A stretch of DNA of 41,364 bases from Planctomycetota bacterium (GTDB lineage: Bacteria; Planctomycetota; Planctomycetia; Pirellulales; Pirellulaceae), in NCBI GenBank assembly GCA_024276655.1, contig JAJRWU010000082.1, positions 1 through 41,364 on the forward strand, written 5' to 3'. A model generated the notes under the pieces. That model saw nothing but the letters and a program-made list of their open reading frames with translations, was not told the DNA's origin and searched no databases. Of this stretch, positions 34,156 to 41,364 are shown piece by piece (position 1 is the stretch's first letter; each line of letters starts with the position of its first letter). The position numbers and the translations under genes are program-made.

Positions 34156-34761
34156 GTGGATCAATCTTCAACAACTCCATTACAACGCATCGATCCTGAA
34201 CAGTGGGTCGATCAATACGGCGACTATCTGTACCGATACGCCTATTCGCGTTTGCGAGATTCCAACTCCGCCGAGGAAGTGGTGCAGGAAACCTTTCTGG
34301 CCGGCATTCGGTTTCGCGAGCAATACTCTGGCCAGGGCTCCGAACGCGGCTGGTTGCTGGGGATTCTAAAACGCAAGATCGTCGACTTCGTTCGCCTGCG
34401 TTCGAAGCATGCTCGGGCCGCCTCCTATGAAGATGAAAACGACCCCAGCGCGCAACTGTTCGATGAAAAAGGCAATTGGCGGCAAAACGCCATACCCAGC
34501 TTCAATGCAGCGGAACAACGCGTTTTGGCGGGCGAGCTTTGGGAGGTTGTGCAAGGTTGCATGGAACATTTACCTTCCGGCCAGGCCGACGTTTTTGTTT
34601 TGAGCGTCATGGAAGAAATGGATTCCAACGACATTTGCCGCGAGTTGGAAATAACATCAGCCAATCTTTGGACCCGCCTGCATCGAGCCCGGTTGGGCCT
34701 AGCCAAATGCGTGGGGGCCCGCTGGTTCACCGACGGAGAGCGGCCGAACCACGCCCATTAG
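34156..34761 (+). CDS. ECF-type RNA polymerase sigma factor
   Basis: 201 residues from GTG 34156, chosen because GGAGG lies 5 nt before it; the frame extends to 34099 without family character. Sigma-2 region: WVDQYGDYLYRYAYSRLRDS, then AEEVVQETFLAGIRF and RGWLLGILKRKIVDFVRLRS. Sigma-4 region: LPSGQADVFVLSVMEEMDSN, then DICRELEITSANLWTRLHRA. It directs polymerase to a stress or envelope regulon. In planctomycetes such genes are often followed by a zinc-finger anti-sigma gene, but here a 101-bp inverted-repeat element begins at the stop codon and no partner gene follows. Whether the anti-sigma gene was lost is inference. Confidence 0.88.
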   Translation: MDQSSTTPLQRIDPEQWVDQYGDYLYRYAYSRLRDSNSAEEVVQETFLAGIRFREQYSGQGSERGWLLGILKRKIVDFVRLRSKHARAASYEDENDPSAQLFDEKGNWRQNAIPSFNAAEQRVLAGELWEVVQGCMEHLPSGQADVFVLSVMEEMDSNDICRELEITSANLWTRLHRARLGLAKCVGARWFTDGERPNHAH

Positions 34762-34860
34762 GAACAATCCTGAATTAACATACCGAATTAAAAGCCCGGC
34801 ATTTTTAAAATGCCGGGCTTTTCTGAACCGCAATCGGTAACTTATTTCAGGACTATTCCT
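34760..34860. mobile_element. 101-bp nested inverted-repeat element at the sigma gene's stop
   Basis: The left end 34760-34785 and right end 34835-34860 are imperfect inverted repeats of 26 bp (AGGAACAATCCTGAATTAAC on the left; right end GACTATTCCT). Their TCCTGAA(A/T)TAA core resembles the GTCCCGAAATAA ends at 13384-13594. Inside lies palindrome family copy 5 (34790-34822). The first base overlaps the sigma-factor stop codon (TAG). Confidence 0.6.
34790..34822. terminator. palindrome family, copy 5, terminator-like
   Basis: AAAAGCCCGGCATTTT-T-AAAATGCCGGGCTTTT: perfect arms and a T-run on both strands. About 28 bp after the sigma-factor stop, so it could end that transcript. The flank CTGAACCG is shared with copy 2. 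Confidence 0.7.
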
Positions 34861-34921
34861 TAATGATTGCCGGGCGTTGTCGATACCGCTCACGGTTGAA
34901 AATGGCGCCATTTTCGTTTAA

Positions 34922-35065
34922 GGCGAGCGGCGGAAAATAACTTACCCGCACGCAGCGGGAGTCCGTGAGTTTTTTTGGTTCCGGCCCACGCGGGAATGAC
35001 CGTTTGCAGATTCACTCGCTTGCGCTTCGTGCTTGTATTAGGTAAAATGTCATCTGCCGCTCGCC
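34922..35065 (+). mobile_element. MITE copy D (144 bp)
   Basis: Left end GGCGAGCGGCGGAA, right end ATCTGCCGCTCGCC. TAA at 34919-34921 and 35066-35068 is a 3-bp target duplication. It lies 26 bp past the stop of the minus-strand transglutaminase-like gene ending at 35092. Confidence 0.88.
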
Positions 35066-35091
35066 TAACGGCAAGCCGGGAGAAGCATACA

Positions 35092-36174
35092 TTATTCACC
35101 AGCATTTTTCTGACGCTCGTCGGCGTAGGAGAACGTCAACGCAACCTTCGCCCGAGGCCACGCCCGGCCATCAACTTCAACATAAGGATAGATGAAAAAA
35201 TTGAGCGGACCGCCATCTTGCTTCGGCGTCAGTTCGATATCGCGACCGGTCGTGAAGGCCACGCGGTTCTCGGTCAGGTTGCCGAAGTAATACTCTTTCA
35301 GTTGCGGGTGTTTGTCGGCTTCCGAGATATCGACCGGCGCCCAGCCCTTGTTTTCGCGGTGGAACCAAGCCCAGCAATGATACCCGCCCACTTTCCCGGC
35401 GCCCCGCTTCGGCGGCAAGGGGAAGCCAATTTCGAATCGCGCCGGCAAGCCTTTCGACCGCGCCCAAGAGATAAACAAACTGTGGAAATCAGTGCAGTTG
35501 CCGAAGCGGCTATCGCACACCCAGAGCACGTCGCCTTGGCCGTAACCCGGCCGGGATTTGTCGTACCGCACATGCTCGTCGACGCGGTCGTAAAGCACGC
35601 GGGCCACGTCCAACGGATCGGGCGAAAACCGCACGCCCTGGAGCAAGTCCAAATGTTTGCCGGCCAACGGCGTTTTCCGGCTGGCCGAAAGAAACAGTTT
35701 TCGCCGCTGCGTGTCAAGATGCCGCTCGCTAAACGGAAGGTCGGTGACCTTGCCGGATTCAGCATCGCTGGCCAAGCCCCGAACTTCACGACGTTTAACC
35801 AGGTACGCCGTAGAGAATGTCAACTCTCCTAATAGCTCGCTTCCAGAGGAAGCCCCACCGGATGAAGCAGTTGTTGTCTCGAAGTACAGAATCTTGTTGC
35901 CGTATTTCGGTTCGATGGAAACTTGGCTTTCGGCGGGCAGGTTGGACGGCAACATCTGAACGCTCTGATATTCGTCGGTCTGCGGCACGGGCAACCACAC
36001 GCGCACCCGAGCGCCGGCGGGCAACTGGTGCAACGTGGCGCCATAATGGAAACGAAACACGCGCGACTTCGGCGCCGCGGCATTTCGGCCTTGCCCTTCA
36101 CCGGCGCCGGCTGCGGAAAACACAAAACACGAAATCAGTACGGCCCCAACCAAAACACGAACAATGGAATTCAT
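35092..36174 (-). CDS. exported transglutaminase-like protein
   Basis: 360 residues from the ATG at 36174-36172 (a second ATG lies two codons upstream). Residues 1-23 form a signal peptide with hydrophobic core VLVGAVLISCFVFSAAGAG. The N-terminal half is beta-rich. The transglutaminase-like catalytic triad is visible: Cys227 in FGNCTDFHSLFISW, His266 in GGYHCWAWF and Asp282 in APVDISEAD. Such domains act as cysteine proteases or cross-linkers of exported proteins; the exact reaction is unknown. It is followed at 35065 by a MITE. The next upstream gene on this strand is the interrupted TIM-barrel gene. Confidence 0.85.
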   Translation of the reverse strand: MNSIVRVLVGAVLISCFVFSAAGAGEGQGRNAAAPKSRVFRFHYGATLHQLPAGARVRVWLPVPQTDEYQSVQMLPSNLPAESQVSIEPKYGNKILYFETTTASSGGASSGSELLGELTFSTAYLVKRREVRGLASDAESGKVTDLPFSERHLDTQRRKLFLSASRKTPLAGKHLDLLQGVRFSPDPLDVARVLYDRVDEHVRYDKSRPGYGQGDVLWVCDSRFGNCTDFHSLFISWARSKGLPARFEIGFPLPPKRGAGKVGGYHCWAWFHRENKGWAPVDISEADKHPQLKEYYFGNLTENRVAFTTGRDIELTPKQDGGPLNFFIYPYVEVDGRAWPRAKVALTFSYADERQKNAGE

Positions 36175-36301
36175 GAACATTTCGATCGTCGGAAAAAAGC
36201 GGAAACAGGACGTAGCCAACCACCTCATGCTAACACAAAAATGCGCGAGCAACGGCCGGCATACGGCCGCCGATTTCCCGCCATGGAAAGCGCGTCGGTT
36301 T

Positions 36302-37234
36302 TCAAAAATCACCCAGCCAGCCTTGAAGCGTTTTCAAATCGGCGGCCAAGGCGGCGATGTTTTCCTTCACTCCTTTTTTCAGCAGATATTCCACATGCAC
36401 GGAAATCGGGCCGCTGAAGTCGGAGGCCAGCAGTAATTTCGCAAAACGAGGGTCGACCTTGCCGGCGCCAAGCGGCACGTTGTACGCCTTGCGGCCATCC
36501 CAGCGAAAGTCTTTCACATAGATAGCGCCGAGCCGTTCTTGGGCCAAGTTAAAATACACCGGCCAACTCAGGCCGCCTTCCACCGTCGCGTGCCGGATAT
36601 CGAAAGCAATTGCCATCTGCGAGGAAGGAATACCCTGGAGCAGGCGGTCAAAATCCCAATGCGTGGCGCCGACGTACCGCGAGCCGGAATGGTTTTGGCA
36701 CAAACCGCCAATGCCCAGCTCCTGGTTCAGCGCGGCGAGGTCTTGCACGGTCGGCCGCAATTGCTGGAGTTGTTGTTTGACCGGCTGCTTCAAGTCGTAG
36801 GTGTAGGCCTTCAATCGGTAACGCTTGATTCCCAGTGTGGCGGCGGTTTGCAGCACCTTCGCCGTATGCGGCTGTTCGACGCTGTTCACATCGGAAGCCA
36901 TTACCGTCACCGCCAGACCGCGTTTGGCCAACGCTTCGACCAGCTTGGGCAGGTCGTCTTCGACACGTTCGGGCAACACATGCCCGTTCTTGCGAACGGT
37001 GGCTTCGACGCCATCGAAGCCAAGTTAGGCCATGCGGTCGGCCAGTTCATCGTAACGCAGCGATTGCACGCCTTTCACGAACGCACAAAACTGAAATCGC
37101 TTCTTCGACTTCGGCGCGGCCGATGCGAATGACGTAGGCAACAACGAAGGCGCCAATAGTGCGCCGGCGGCGCCGAATAAAACAGACCGGCGGCTGAAGG
37201 CGCCAGCCGGCGGTGGAGAATGGGCGTGGGGCAT
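36302..37234 (-). pseudogene. Tat-exported xylose-isomerase-like TIM-barrel protein with an internal TAA
   Basis: One reading frame of 311 codons is interrupted by a single TAA (37027-37025, codon 70). Before it: PPAGAFSRRSVLFGAAGALL, a twin-arginine signal, and KRFQFCAFVKGVQSLRYDEL. After it: LGFDGVEATVRKNGHV, ERVEDDLPKLVEAL, then a barrel with AFDIRHATVEGG and AIYVKDFRWDG, typical of the sugar phosphate isomerase/epimerase superfamily. Because both halves are well preserved in one frame, the stop is recent, an assembly error, or read through. A downstream restart near 36979 would lack the signal peptide. It ends 127 bp upstream of the transglutaminase-like gene, same strand. Confidence 0.7.
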
Positions 37235-37410
37235 GTTATGCTTCTCAGGCAAGGATAAAAGGAACCGGCGTGCGTTATATTATACATACTGTTCGGACGG
37301 TCGTTTGAGCAGCAGCGCCGCCGGGCCTAATCGTTCGCCGCACGAGCATTGTTCTCGCGCGCCCTTGAAAACCCACCCGCCCGCCCGCCTTTTCTCCCAG
37401 ACCCGCCCCG

Positions 37411-38001
37411 ATGTTAACCGGTCCTCAAATTGTTCATTGGTCGATTCGGGCTGCGCTGGTCTGTTATGTGGTGGTGCTGGCGGGGAATTTGGCGACAGGA
37501 AGTTCGGCGGCGGGACATTCGTCGGCGGGAAATTCGGCGGCGGGAAATTGTGCGGGGGGCAAACACTCGCTTTGGCGCCGCGCCGCGAAGTGGATCTGGC
37601 TGGCCGGTTGCCTTTTGTTTCTAGGGCATGTGGCGGCTGCGTTTCATTTTTATCACCATTGGAGCCACGCCCACGCCGTGGCGGAAACGGCCAAGCAAAC
37701 CAAGGCGGTCATCGGCTGGGCGTTCGGAGAAGGAATCTTTTTCAGTTACCTGTTCGCCGCGATTTGGGCCGCCGACGCCCTCTGGTGGCTGGCCCGGGGC
37801 GAGGCCTATTATGAACGCTCGCGGCGCACCACAATCGCACTGCATGCCTACCTGTTGTTCATCGGCCTCAACGGCGCCATGGTGTTTGAATCGGGCGTGA
37901 CGCGCACCTATGGATTCGCCGCCTGCGCCGTGCTAGGCGTTCTGCTTGTTTACCGCTGGCTGGAACCTCGAATAAAGGCGAAGCGCGCCCGCGCTTCCTG
38001 A
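37411..38001 (+). CDS. hypothetical multi-spanning membrane protein
   Basis: 196 residues with four or five membrane segments: about 11-27, 60-79, 105-128, 140-158 and 162-180. Between the first two lies a Ser/Ala/Gly linker made of four 15-bp tandem units (37501-37560) that translate to five-residue repeats SSAAG, HSSAG, NSAAG and NCAGG. The segment AAFHFYHHWSHAHAVAE is His-rich and may bind metal or heme, which is speculation. I do not recognise the family. It precedes the glycosyltransferase by 7 bp, so they are probably cotranscribed. Confidence 0.7.
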   Translation: MLTGPQIVHWSIRAALVCYVVVLAGNLATGSSAAGHSSAGNSAAGNCAGGKHSLWRRAAKWIWLAGCLLFLGHVAAAFHFYHHWSHAHAVAETAKQTKAVIGWAFGEGIFFSYLFAAIWAADALWWLARGEAYYERSRRTTIALHAYLLFIGLNGAMVFESGVTRTYGFAACAVLGVLLVYRWLEPRIKAKRARAS

Positions 38002-38008
38002 GCAACGC

Positions 38009-39322
38009 ATGGCCGATTCTCCCTTACGCGTGATGTACCTGACCGCCGGCGGCGCGGGTATGTTTTGCGGCAGTTGCATGCACGACAACACGCTGGTCAG
38101 CGCGCTTTTGAAACAGGGCCTCGATATTCAACTGTTGCCGTTGTACACGCCGATTCGCACCGACGAGGAAAATATCAGCGTCGACCGTGTTTTCTTCGGC
38201 GGCGTGAACGTTTATTTGCAGCAGAAAATCCCCCTGTTTCGCCACCTGCCGATGCTCGTCGACCGCTTTCTCGATCAACCTTGGTTGCTGCGTTTGGCCA
38301 CCAGGCTGCACGGCGTGGAAACGAATCCTCACGAATTGGGCGGCTTGACGGTTTCGATGTTGCGCGGCGTTTCTGGTTTCCAACGCAAGGAAGTCGCGCG
38401 GCTATGCGCCTGGCTGCGCCGAGAGCAGCCGAACCTGATTTGTCTTTCCAATATGTTGATCGCGGGCAGCGCGCCGATGCTCAAGAAGGAAGTCGGCGTT
38501 CCGATTCTGGCGACGCTCCAAGGCGACGATATTTTCCTCGATGGCCTGACCGAGCCATACCGCACGCAGGCCTTTCAAGAAATTCACAAACTGATCGATT
38601 CGATCGACGGCTTCATTGCCAACAGCCAGTATTACGCAGACTATATGTCGGAATATTTTGGCATTTCGCGGGAGAAAATCCACGTGCTCCCGCTGGGAAT
38701 TGATACGACGGAATTCGCGCAAGCGGCGCCGGCGCCCAGCATGGCCAAGCCGCCCACGGTTGGCTATTTGGCGCGGCTGGTGAGCGAAAAAGGGTTGCAT
38801 GTGTTGATCGAGGCGTTTATCGAATTGCGGCGCCGTCCGCAAATGGAGCATGCCCGTTTGCATATTGCGGGTTGGGTTGGCGACGATCCCGAAGGGTATG
38901 CCGAAGAGCAGTTTCAAAAGTTGCGCGATGCTGGACTGGCTGACGCTTTTGAATACCGCGATCTGTTTGAACGCCATCAAGACAAGGTCGATTTTTTGCG
39001 CGAGTTGGACGTGCTCTCCACGCCCACCACGTACCGGGAGCCGAAGGGTTTGTTTGTGCTGGAGGCCTTGGCGGCGGGCGTTCCCGTTGTGCAGCCCGAC
39101 CACGGCGCCTTTCCGGAATTGCTGGCCGATACGGGCGGCGGGCGGTTGGTGCGGCCGAACGATCCGACGCATTTGGCCGACGTGCTGTACGAACTGCTGC
39201 TTGATCACGAAGCACGCAAAAAACTGGCTGAGCAAGGGCGGCGGGCGGTGCTCGAAAGGCGAAAAGTCGAGCGAACGTCGGCCCAAGTGTTGCAACTTTA
39301 CCACCAGCTGGCGCAGCGTTAG
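38009..39322 (+). CDS. glycosyltransferase family 4
   Basis: 437 residues with the two Rossmann-like domains of GT-B enzymes. The N-terminal domain has VMYLTAGGAGMFCGSCMHDN and later LATLQGDDIFLDGL. The C-terminal donor-binding domain includes VGYLARLVSEKGLHVLIEAF, HIAGWVGDDPEGY, and the E-x7-E motif region EPKGLFVLEALAAGVPVVQP with HGAFPELLADTGGGRLV. These retaining enzymes transfer sugar from a nucleotide donor to lipids or glycans. It follows a membrane-protein gene by 7 bp. A terminator-like palindrome lies 34 bp after its stop. Confidence 0.9.
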   Translation: MADSPLRVMYLTAGGAGMFCGSCMHDNTLVSALLKQGLDIQLLPLYTPIRTDEENISVDRVFFGGVNVYLQQKIPLFRHLPMLVDRFLDQPWLLRLATRLHGVETNPHELGGLTVSMLRGVSGFQRKEVARLCAWLRREQPNLICLSNMLIAGSAPMLKKEVGVPILATLQGDDIFLDGLTEPYRTQAFQEIHKLIDSIDGFIANSQYYADYMSEYFGISREKIHVLPLGIDTTEFAQAAPAPSMAKPPTVGYLARLVSEKGLHVLIEAFIELRRRPQMEHARLHIAGWVGDDPEGYAEEQFQKLRDAGLADAFEYRDLFERHQDKVDFLRELDVLSTPTTYREPKGLFVLEALAAGVPVVQPDHGAFPELLADTGGGRLVRPNDPTHLADVLYELLLDHEARKKLAEQGRRAVLERRKVERTSAQVLQLYHQLAQR

Positions 39323-39355
39323 GATGGGCGTCGTGGTCGAATCCGACGCTATTCA

Positions 39356-39388
39356 AAAAGCCCGGCATTTTGAAAATGCCGGGCTTTT
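39356..39388. terminator. palindrome family, copy 6, terminator-like
   Basis: AAAAGCCCGGCATTTT-G-AAAATGCCGGGCTTTT, with a T-run on both strands. It lies between the convergent glycosyltransferase and PQQ-propeller genes and can serve both. Confidence 0.75.
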
Positions 39389-39429
39389 CGCTATTGGCCG
39401 CCGCCGCTGGATTCCAACGCGTAGGGACG

Positions 39430-41364
39430 TTACTCCGCCACCACAATCTCCACGCCGCAGAGCAACGGCCGACCGGATTTTGAAGCGAACGAAATGTCGA
39501 TCGCGTCGTCGAAGGCCACGTTTTCAAACGTACGAACAAGCACCCGATTGCGCCCGCCGCTCTCGCGCCAGATGTCGAGGTCTTTCACGACCGGCTGGCC
39601 TTGCAGCGAAACATCGAACACACGCGCTCCGGGGGAGGCGTGTTCCGGTTCAACAAAATACAACGTCACGCGGCAATGTTGCTTCGGTTGCGAGCGGCCC
39701 AGGCGAACGTGCAGCGCATCGAGGCCGATGCAGCCCGATGCGCCCACCCACGGCAGGGCGTCGCCGGCAACGGCCAGACTATGCCCGAGAAAATATTGCG
39801 GCTTTTTACCCTTCACCGAGACGTTGATCTTGGGAGCGGGTCCGCCGAGGCTGGGGTAATCGAGCCACAGCGTACCGTTTTCGGCTTGGCGGTTGCCCGG
39901 CGCGCCCAAGTTCACGCCCACGCGTTTGATGGCGCTGGTCGGCGAGCCGAAAGCGTTGTAGGTCCAGAGGTCGGCCTCTGGAACGTGGACCAACGCCAAC
40001 GAAGTGAATGTCGAATAGCTGCACACGCAGCCATGGGCGAAATTCGGCGCGTTGAGAATTCCGCCGGCGGGAATCAGGCTGTTTCGGCAACCGGAGCGGA
40101 AGCCGTTCAGCCGTCCGGTGGCGCCGGTATCGAGATCAAAAAACCCGGCCGAGCCGGCGCGGAACGTGAGCATATGAGGACTGGCCACGGCGTAGTTGCA
40201 GTGGTGGCCGGTTTTGGTGAATTGCCAAGGGGCGGGTTTGCCGGTGAGCGGATGGGAGGTCATGATCGACTTACCGGTTTTCACATCGTACGAGAGGCCG
40301 GGGCCGCGCTGGTCGATGATGCGGTCGTTCCAGAGAATGACTTTATCCCAGACGCCTTCAGGATGGCCCACGAACCATTTGCCCTCTTGGTTTTTTTCCC
40401 ACAGCGCTTGGCCGGATTCGCCGTCCCAGGCTTCGACGCCTTTTTTGTTCGACGCCACCAGCACGCCTTTTTGCGTGGACACGCCCAGCCAAGTGACGGC
40501 CCGCGAAGTTCCGCTCTGCCAGAGCACCCGCCCGGTGCGAATATCGAGCGACTTGAGGTAACCGCCGCTCTTGATTTTCGGCGGCAAACCCTTGCGCTTC
40601 CAAGCGTCGTACAGACCGTCCAGCAGGCCGTCGTAGTAGAACACTTGCTCCGTTCCCAAGGCCGCCAACGAAGCCGCATATTCTGCATTGTGCCGCCAGA
40701 TTTCCTCACCCGTATCACGATCGAGCGAAACGATTTCAGCCGGTTCGAGTTGGCCGCTCTTGCCCGGCAGAAACACCGTGCAGATCAGCCGGTCTTCCCA
40801 GAGCCGCATGGTTCCCCAACGCGCTTCAGGACGCTTGAACTTGAAGACGCGCAGCGTTTCGCCGGTGATCGGGCTGATTTTTTCGCACTGCGTTCCGTCC
40901 GACAGATAGACGGCGTCGTCCGCCGCGAGGAAATGGAAGCCGACGCGTTTTCCTTCAAAAAAAGTGCCCAGTCTTCCAGGACTGACCGCCTTCGATATTT
41001 TCTTTCGCCACAATACGCGGCCGGTGTAAATGTCGACCGCCGCAAACACTTCAGGACCTTGAAAGAACATGCGTCCATGATTGACCGTCAGGCTAGGCGA
41101 CCAAAAGTGACGGTTGAAGAAAAGGTCGTTGGCGGCGGCGGGCCCTCCAAACCAGAGCGCGCCGAAAGGCGCCCGCACCAGTTCATCTTGCGACATCAGC
41201 GAGTTGGCGGGGTCGCCGTATTCGTGGGTCCAATCGGCGGCGCCGGGCAAAGCGCCGGCGCGCACGAGCGTGGCGAAATTACCTTGAGCGGCAATTTCGG
41301 CTTGAACAAGCTTGCTTTTCTTGGCCCGCTGGCGAAGTTGCTCCACCTGCTCATCGCCCGTGCA
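39430..41364 (-). CDS. PQQ-like beta-propeller protein, 5' end outside the window
   Basis: At least 644 residues are in the window and the frame is open to its edge, so the N-terminus is missing. The main part is a repeat propeller with blades such as VFAAVDIYTGRVLWRKKI, IVSLDRDTGEEIWRHN, LKSLDIRTGRVLWQSG and VEAWDGESGQALWEKN, typical of PQQ-binding-like quinoprotein domains. The last ~150 residues (from PKINVSVKGKKPQYFLGHSL) resemble a carbohydrate-binding malectin-like domain (RVFDVSLQGQPVVKDLDIWR and GRPLLCGVEIVVAE at the end). Most such planctomycete proteins lack catalytic dehydrogenase residues, so it may bind rather than oxidise substrates. It converges with the glycosyltransferase. 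Confidence 0.8.
   Translation of the reverse strand, partial: CTGDEQVEQLRQRAKKSKLVQAEIAAQGNFATLVRAGALPGAADWTHEYGDPANSLMSQDELVRAPFGALWFGGPAAANDLFFNRHFWSPSLTVNHGRMFFQGPEVFAAVDIYTGRVLWRKKISKAVSPGRLGTFFEGKRVGFHFLAADDAVYLSDGTQCEKISPITGETLRVFKFKRPEARWGTMRLWEDRLICTVFLPGKSGQLEPAEIVSLDRDTGEEIWRHNAEYAASLAALGTEQVFYYDGLLDGLYDAWKRKGLPPKIKSGGYLKSLDIRTGRVLWQSGTSRAVTWLGVSTQKGVLVASNKKGVEAWDGESGQALWEKNQEGKWFVGHPEGVWDKVILWNDRIIDQRGPGLSYDVKTGKSIMTSHPLTGKPAPWQFTKTGHHCNYAVASPHMLTFRAGSAGFFDLDTGATGRLNGFRSGCRNSLIPAGGILNAPNFAHGCVCSYSTFTSLALVHVPEADLWTYNAFGSPTSAIKRVGVNLGAPGNRQAENGTLWLDYPSLGGPAPKINVSVKGKKPQYFLGHSLAVAGDALPWVGASGCIGLDALHVRLGRSQPKQHCRVTLYFVEPEHASPGARVFDVSLQGQPVVKDLDIWRESGGRNRVLVRTFENVAFDDAIDISFASKSGRPLLCGVEIVVAE

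Noticed and set aside
36302-36979. separate short gene for the TIM-barrel C-terminal part
   Set aside because: The preceding 91 codons are in the same frame and carry the expected upstream part, so both belong to one interrupted gene.

Overview
The window looks like a chromosomal segment from a planctomycete, probably of the Pirellulales type. This is inferred from gene content: a membrane-anchored PP2C phosphatase, an ECF sigma factor, a ceramidase-LamG secreted protein, tiny signal-peptide proteins rich in His/Tyr/Pro, an HGSNAT-like membrane protein, and a Tat-exported TIM-barrel protein. Weak Shine-Dalgarno signals and short dispersed repeats in almost every intergenic gap also fit. No marker such as rRNA is present, so the assignment is not proven.

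Layout. 1-0.85 kb: poorly coding DNA ending in tRNA-Lys(UUU). 1.3-5.4 kb: an AlaC-type aminotransferase, a candidate small RNA on the minus strand, carA, one hypothetical gene and two small secreted proteins. 5.8-9.1 kb: a two-gene operon for both subunits of DNA topoisomerase VI. 9.2-13.4 kb: a cysteine desulfurase, a repeat-bearing Lys/Ala-rich protein and a two-gene ABC exporter. 13.8-20.1 kb: leuS, glgC and an Nramp-like transporter. 20.3-25.2 kb: a ceramidase-LamG protein, a small conserved protein, a fused CinA-C/NMNAT-like protein and an ArsR regulator. 25.5-30 kb: a receiver-like protein, CheA and a flippase-like membrane protein. 30.4-33 kb: PP2C phosphatase and HGSNAT-like protein. 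33-35 kb: a repeat-rich decayed stretch with a broken WD40 gene and an ECF sigma gene. 35-41 kb: transglutaminase-like protein, a TIM-barrel gene with an internal stop, a membrane protein, a GT4 glycosyltransferase and a truncated PQQ-propeller gene.

The most notable system-level features are these. (1) Complete topoisomerase VI in a bacterial context. (2) A structured RNA with its own intrinsic terminator, antisense to the gap before carA; its wobble pairs identify the transcribed strand. (3) Several short-repeat families: a ~145-bp MITE with 14-bp terminal inverted repeats and 3-bp target duplications (4 copies); a short hairpin motif found at six gene ends, always in the sense orientation; a 33-bp perfect palindrome; and two further inverted-repeat elements. 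The elements appear nested: one sits exactly between a gene stop and the 3'-end hairpin motif that would otherwise follow it.

The genes are mostly single transcription units. The convincing operons are topoVI-B/topoVI-A, the ABC pair (4-bp overlap) and arsR with the NAD-related fusion gene. Much of the rest is housekeeping: nitrogen/pyrimidine supply, glycogen precursor, tRNA charging and Fe-S/sulfur chemistry.
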